Assembly (NCBI RefSeq): GCF_028609805.1
Contig: NZ_CP063189.1
Span: 744,001-808,000 of the forward strand
Direction: 5' to 3'
Length of the DNA: 64,000 bases
From: Corynebacterium massiliense DSM 45435
Lineage (GTDB): Bacteria > Actinomycetota > Actinomycetes > Mycobacteriales > Mycobacteriaceae
Positions 63,733 to 64,000 of this stretch are shown one piece after another. Made by a program: the position numbers and the translations under genes. Position 1 is the stretch's first letter. Each line of letters starts with the position of its first letter. The notes under the pieces are model-generated. The model did not search any database and was not told where the DNA came from. It saw only the letters and a list, made by a program, of their open reading frames with translations.

Positions 63733-64000
63733 TCAGCGTTTCGCTCGTGCAGCCCGCAGGCCGTTCAAGATCACGATGACTTCAGCGACTTCGTGAACCA
63801 ACACGACGGCGGCCAGGCCCAGCACACCGCTGATCGCCAGTGGCATCAACACGATGATGATGGCCAGAGACAGCACGATGTTCTGGTTGATGATCCTGCT
63901 GCCTCGGCGGGCGTGCTGCAGCGCCTGCGGGATCAGCCGGAGGTCGTGGCCAGTGAAGGCGACGTCAGCGGACTCGATCGCGGCGTCAGAGCCGGTTGCT
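63733..64000 (-). CDS. Heavy-metal P1B-type ATPase, C-terminal fragment (window edge)
   Basis: The last 88 residues of a P1B ATPase, entering from beyond 64000. It has GSDAAIESADVAFTGHDLRLIPQALQ-type sequence from the end of the ATP-binding domain, then two transmembrane helices (RIINQNIVLSLAIIIVLMPLAI and LGLAAVVLVHEVAEVIVILNGLRA). The HEVAEVIVILNGLR ending is typical of Cd/Zn/Co exporters (CadA/ZntA/CtpG group). The stop is at 63733. Metal specificity and regulator lie outside the window. The lower GC and codon use differ a little from ychF. Confidence 0.85.
   Translation of the reverse strand, partial: ATGSDAAIESADVAFTGHDLRLIPQALQHARRGSRIINQNIVLSLAIIIVLMPLAISGVLGLAAVVLVHEVAEVIVILNGLRAARAKR

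Overview
This is 64 kb of a GC-rich actinobacterial chromosome, almost certainly Corynebacterium or a close relative. Three things point there: a mycothiol-conjugate amidase (mca), the long GapB-type glyceraldehyde-3-phosphate dehydrogenase, and a gene order close to two blocks I know from Mycobacterium tuberculosis. The first block is pth, rplY, prs, glmU, TetR, mfd, mazG, lpqU, eno, divIC, DUF501, ppx. The second is greA, DUF4307, mca, cis-prenyltransferase, coaA, glyA, phoH2, fum, glpX, DUF4245, xseB, xseA, ispH, DUF6542, ychF. The species cannot be fixed from the sequence alone.

Layout. 0-9 kb: a truncated pth, nitronate monooxygenase, a secreted histidine acid phosphatase, gapB, PPK2, an FAH-family hydrolase, a second complete pth, an HNH endonuclease and rplY. 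9-16 kb, minus strand: a YkvI-like membrane protein, an SDR dehydrogenase, prs, glmU and an MFS protein. 16-22 kb, plus strand: a Tat-exported multicopper oxidase, tRNA-Gln, and the adjoining pair TetR-mfd. 22-27 kb, minus strand: the ferrous-iron operon efeU-efeO-efeB behind a probable DtxR box, and an APC-family amino-acid permease. 27-32.6 kb, plus strand: mazG, a lytic transglycosylase-like protein, eno, a DivIC/FtsB protein, DUF501, ppx and a tRNA with anticodon UAA.

32.8-38.3 kb is the accessory-looking part: a Tat lipoprotein of the intradiol dioxygenase fold, a Bax-inhibitor-1 membrane protein, and then a lipoprotein plus a 631-residue helical/Gly-Ala-rich protein preceded by an unusual cluster of TGTGA/TCACA half-sites. 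38-64 kb returns to core genes: greA, DUF4307, mca, cis-prenyltransferase, coaA, glyA, pabAB-pabC, two small regulator-like genes, an LGFP lipoprotein, phoH2, GNAT, a TetR/MFS efflux pair, fumC, glpX, xseA-xseB, ispH, rmuC, an AI-2E family protein and ychF. The window ends inside a heavy-metal P1B ATPase that may mark the edge of an accessory region.

How the genes work together. Several handle phosphate and polyphosphate (PPK2, Ppx, the secreted phosphatase with a PHO-box-like repeat). Others supply central carbon flow (gapB, eno, fumC, glpX), precursors of nucleotides, folate, CoA and cell wall (prs, glmU, glyA, pabAB/pabC, coaA, cis-prenyltransferase), DNA repair (mfd, xseAB, rmuC), and iron and copper handling (efeUOB, multicopper oxidase). 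The best candidate for something undescribed is 34.9-37.7 kb: a dense operator-like array followed by a lipoprotein and a possible type VII-like exported protein.
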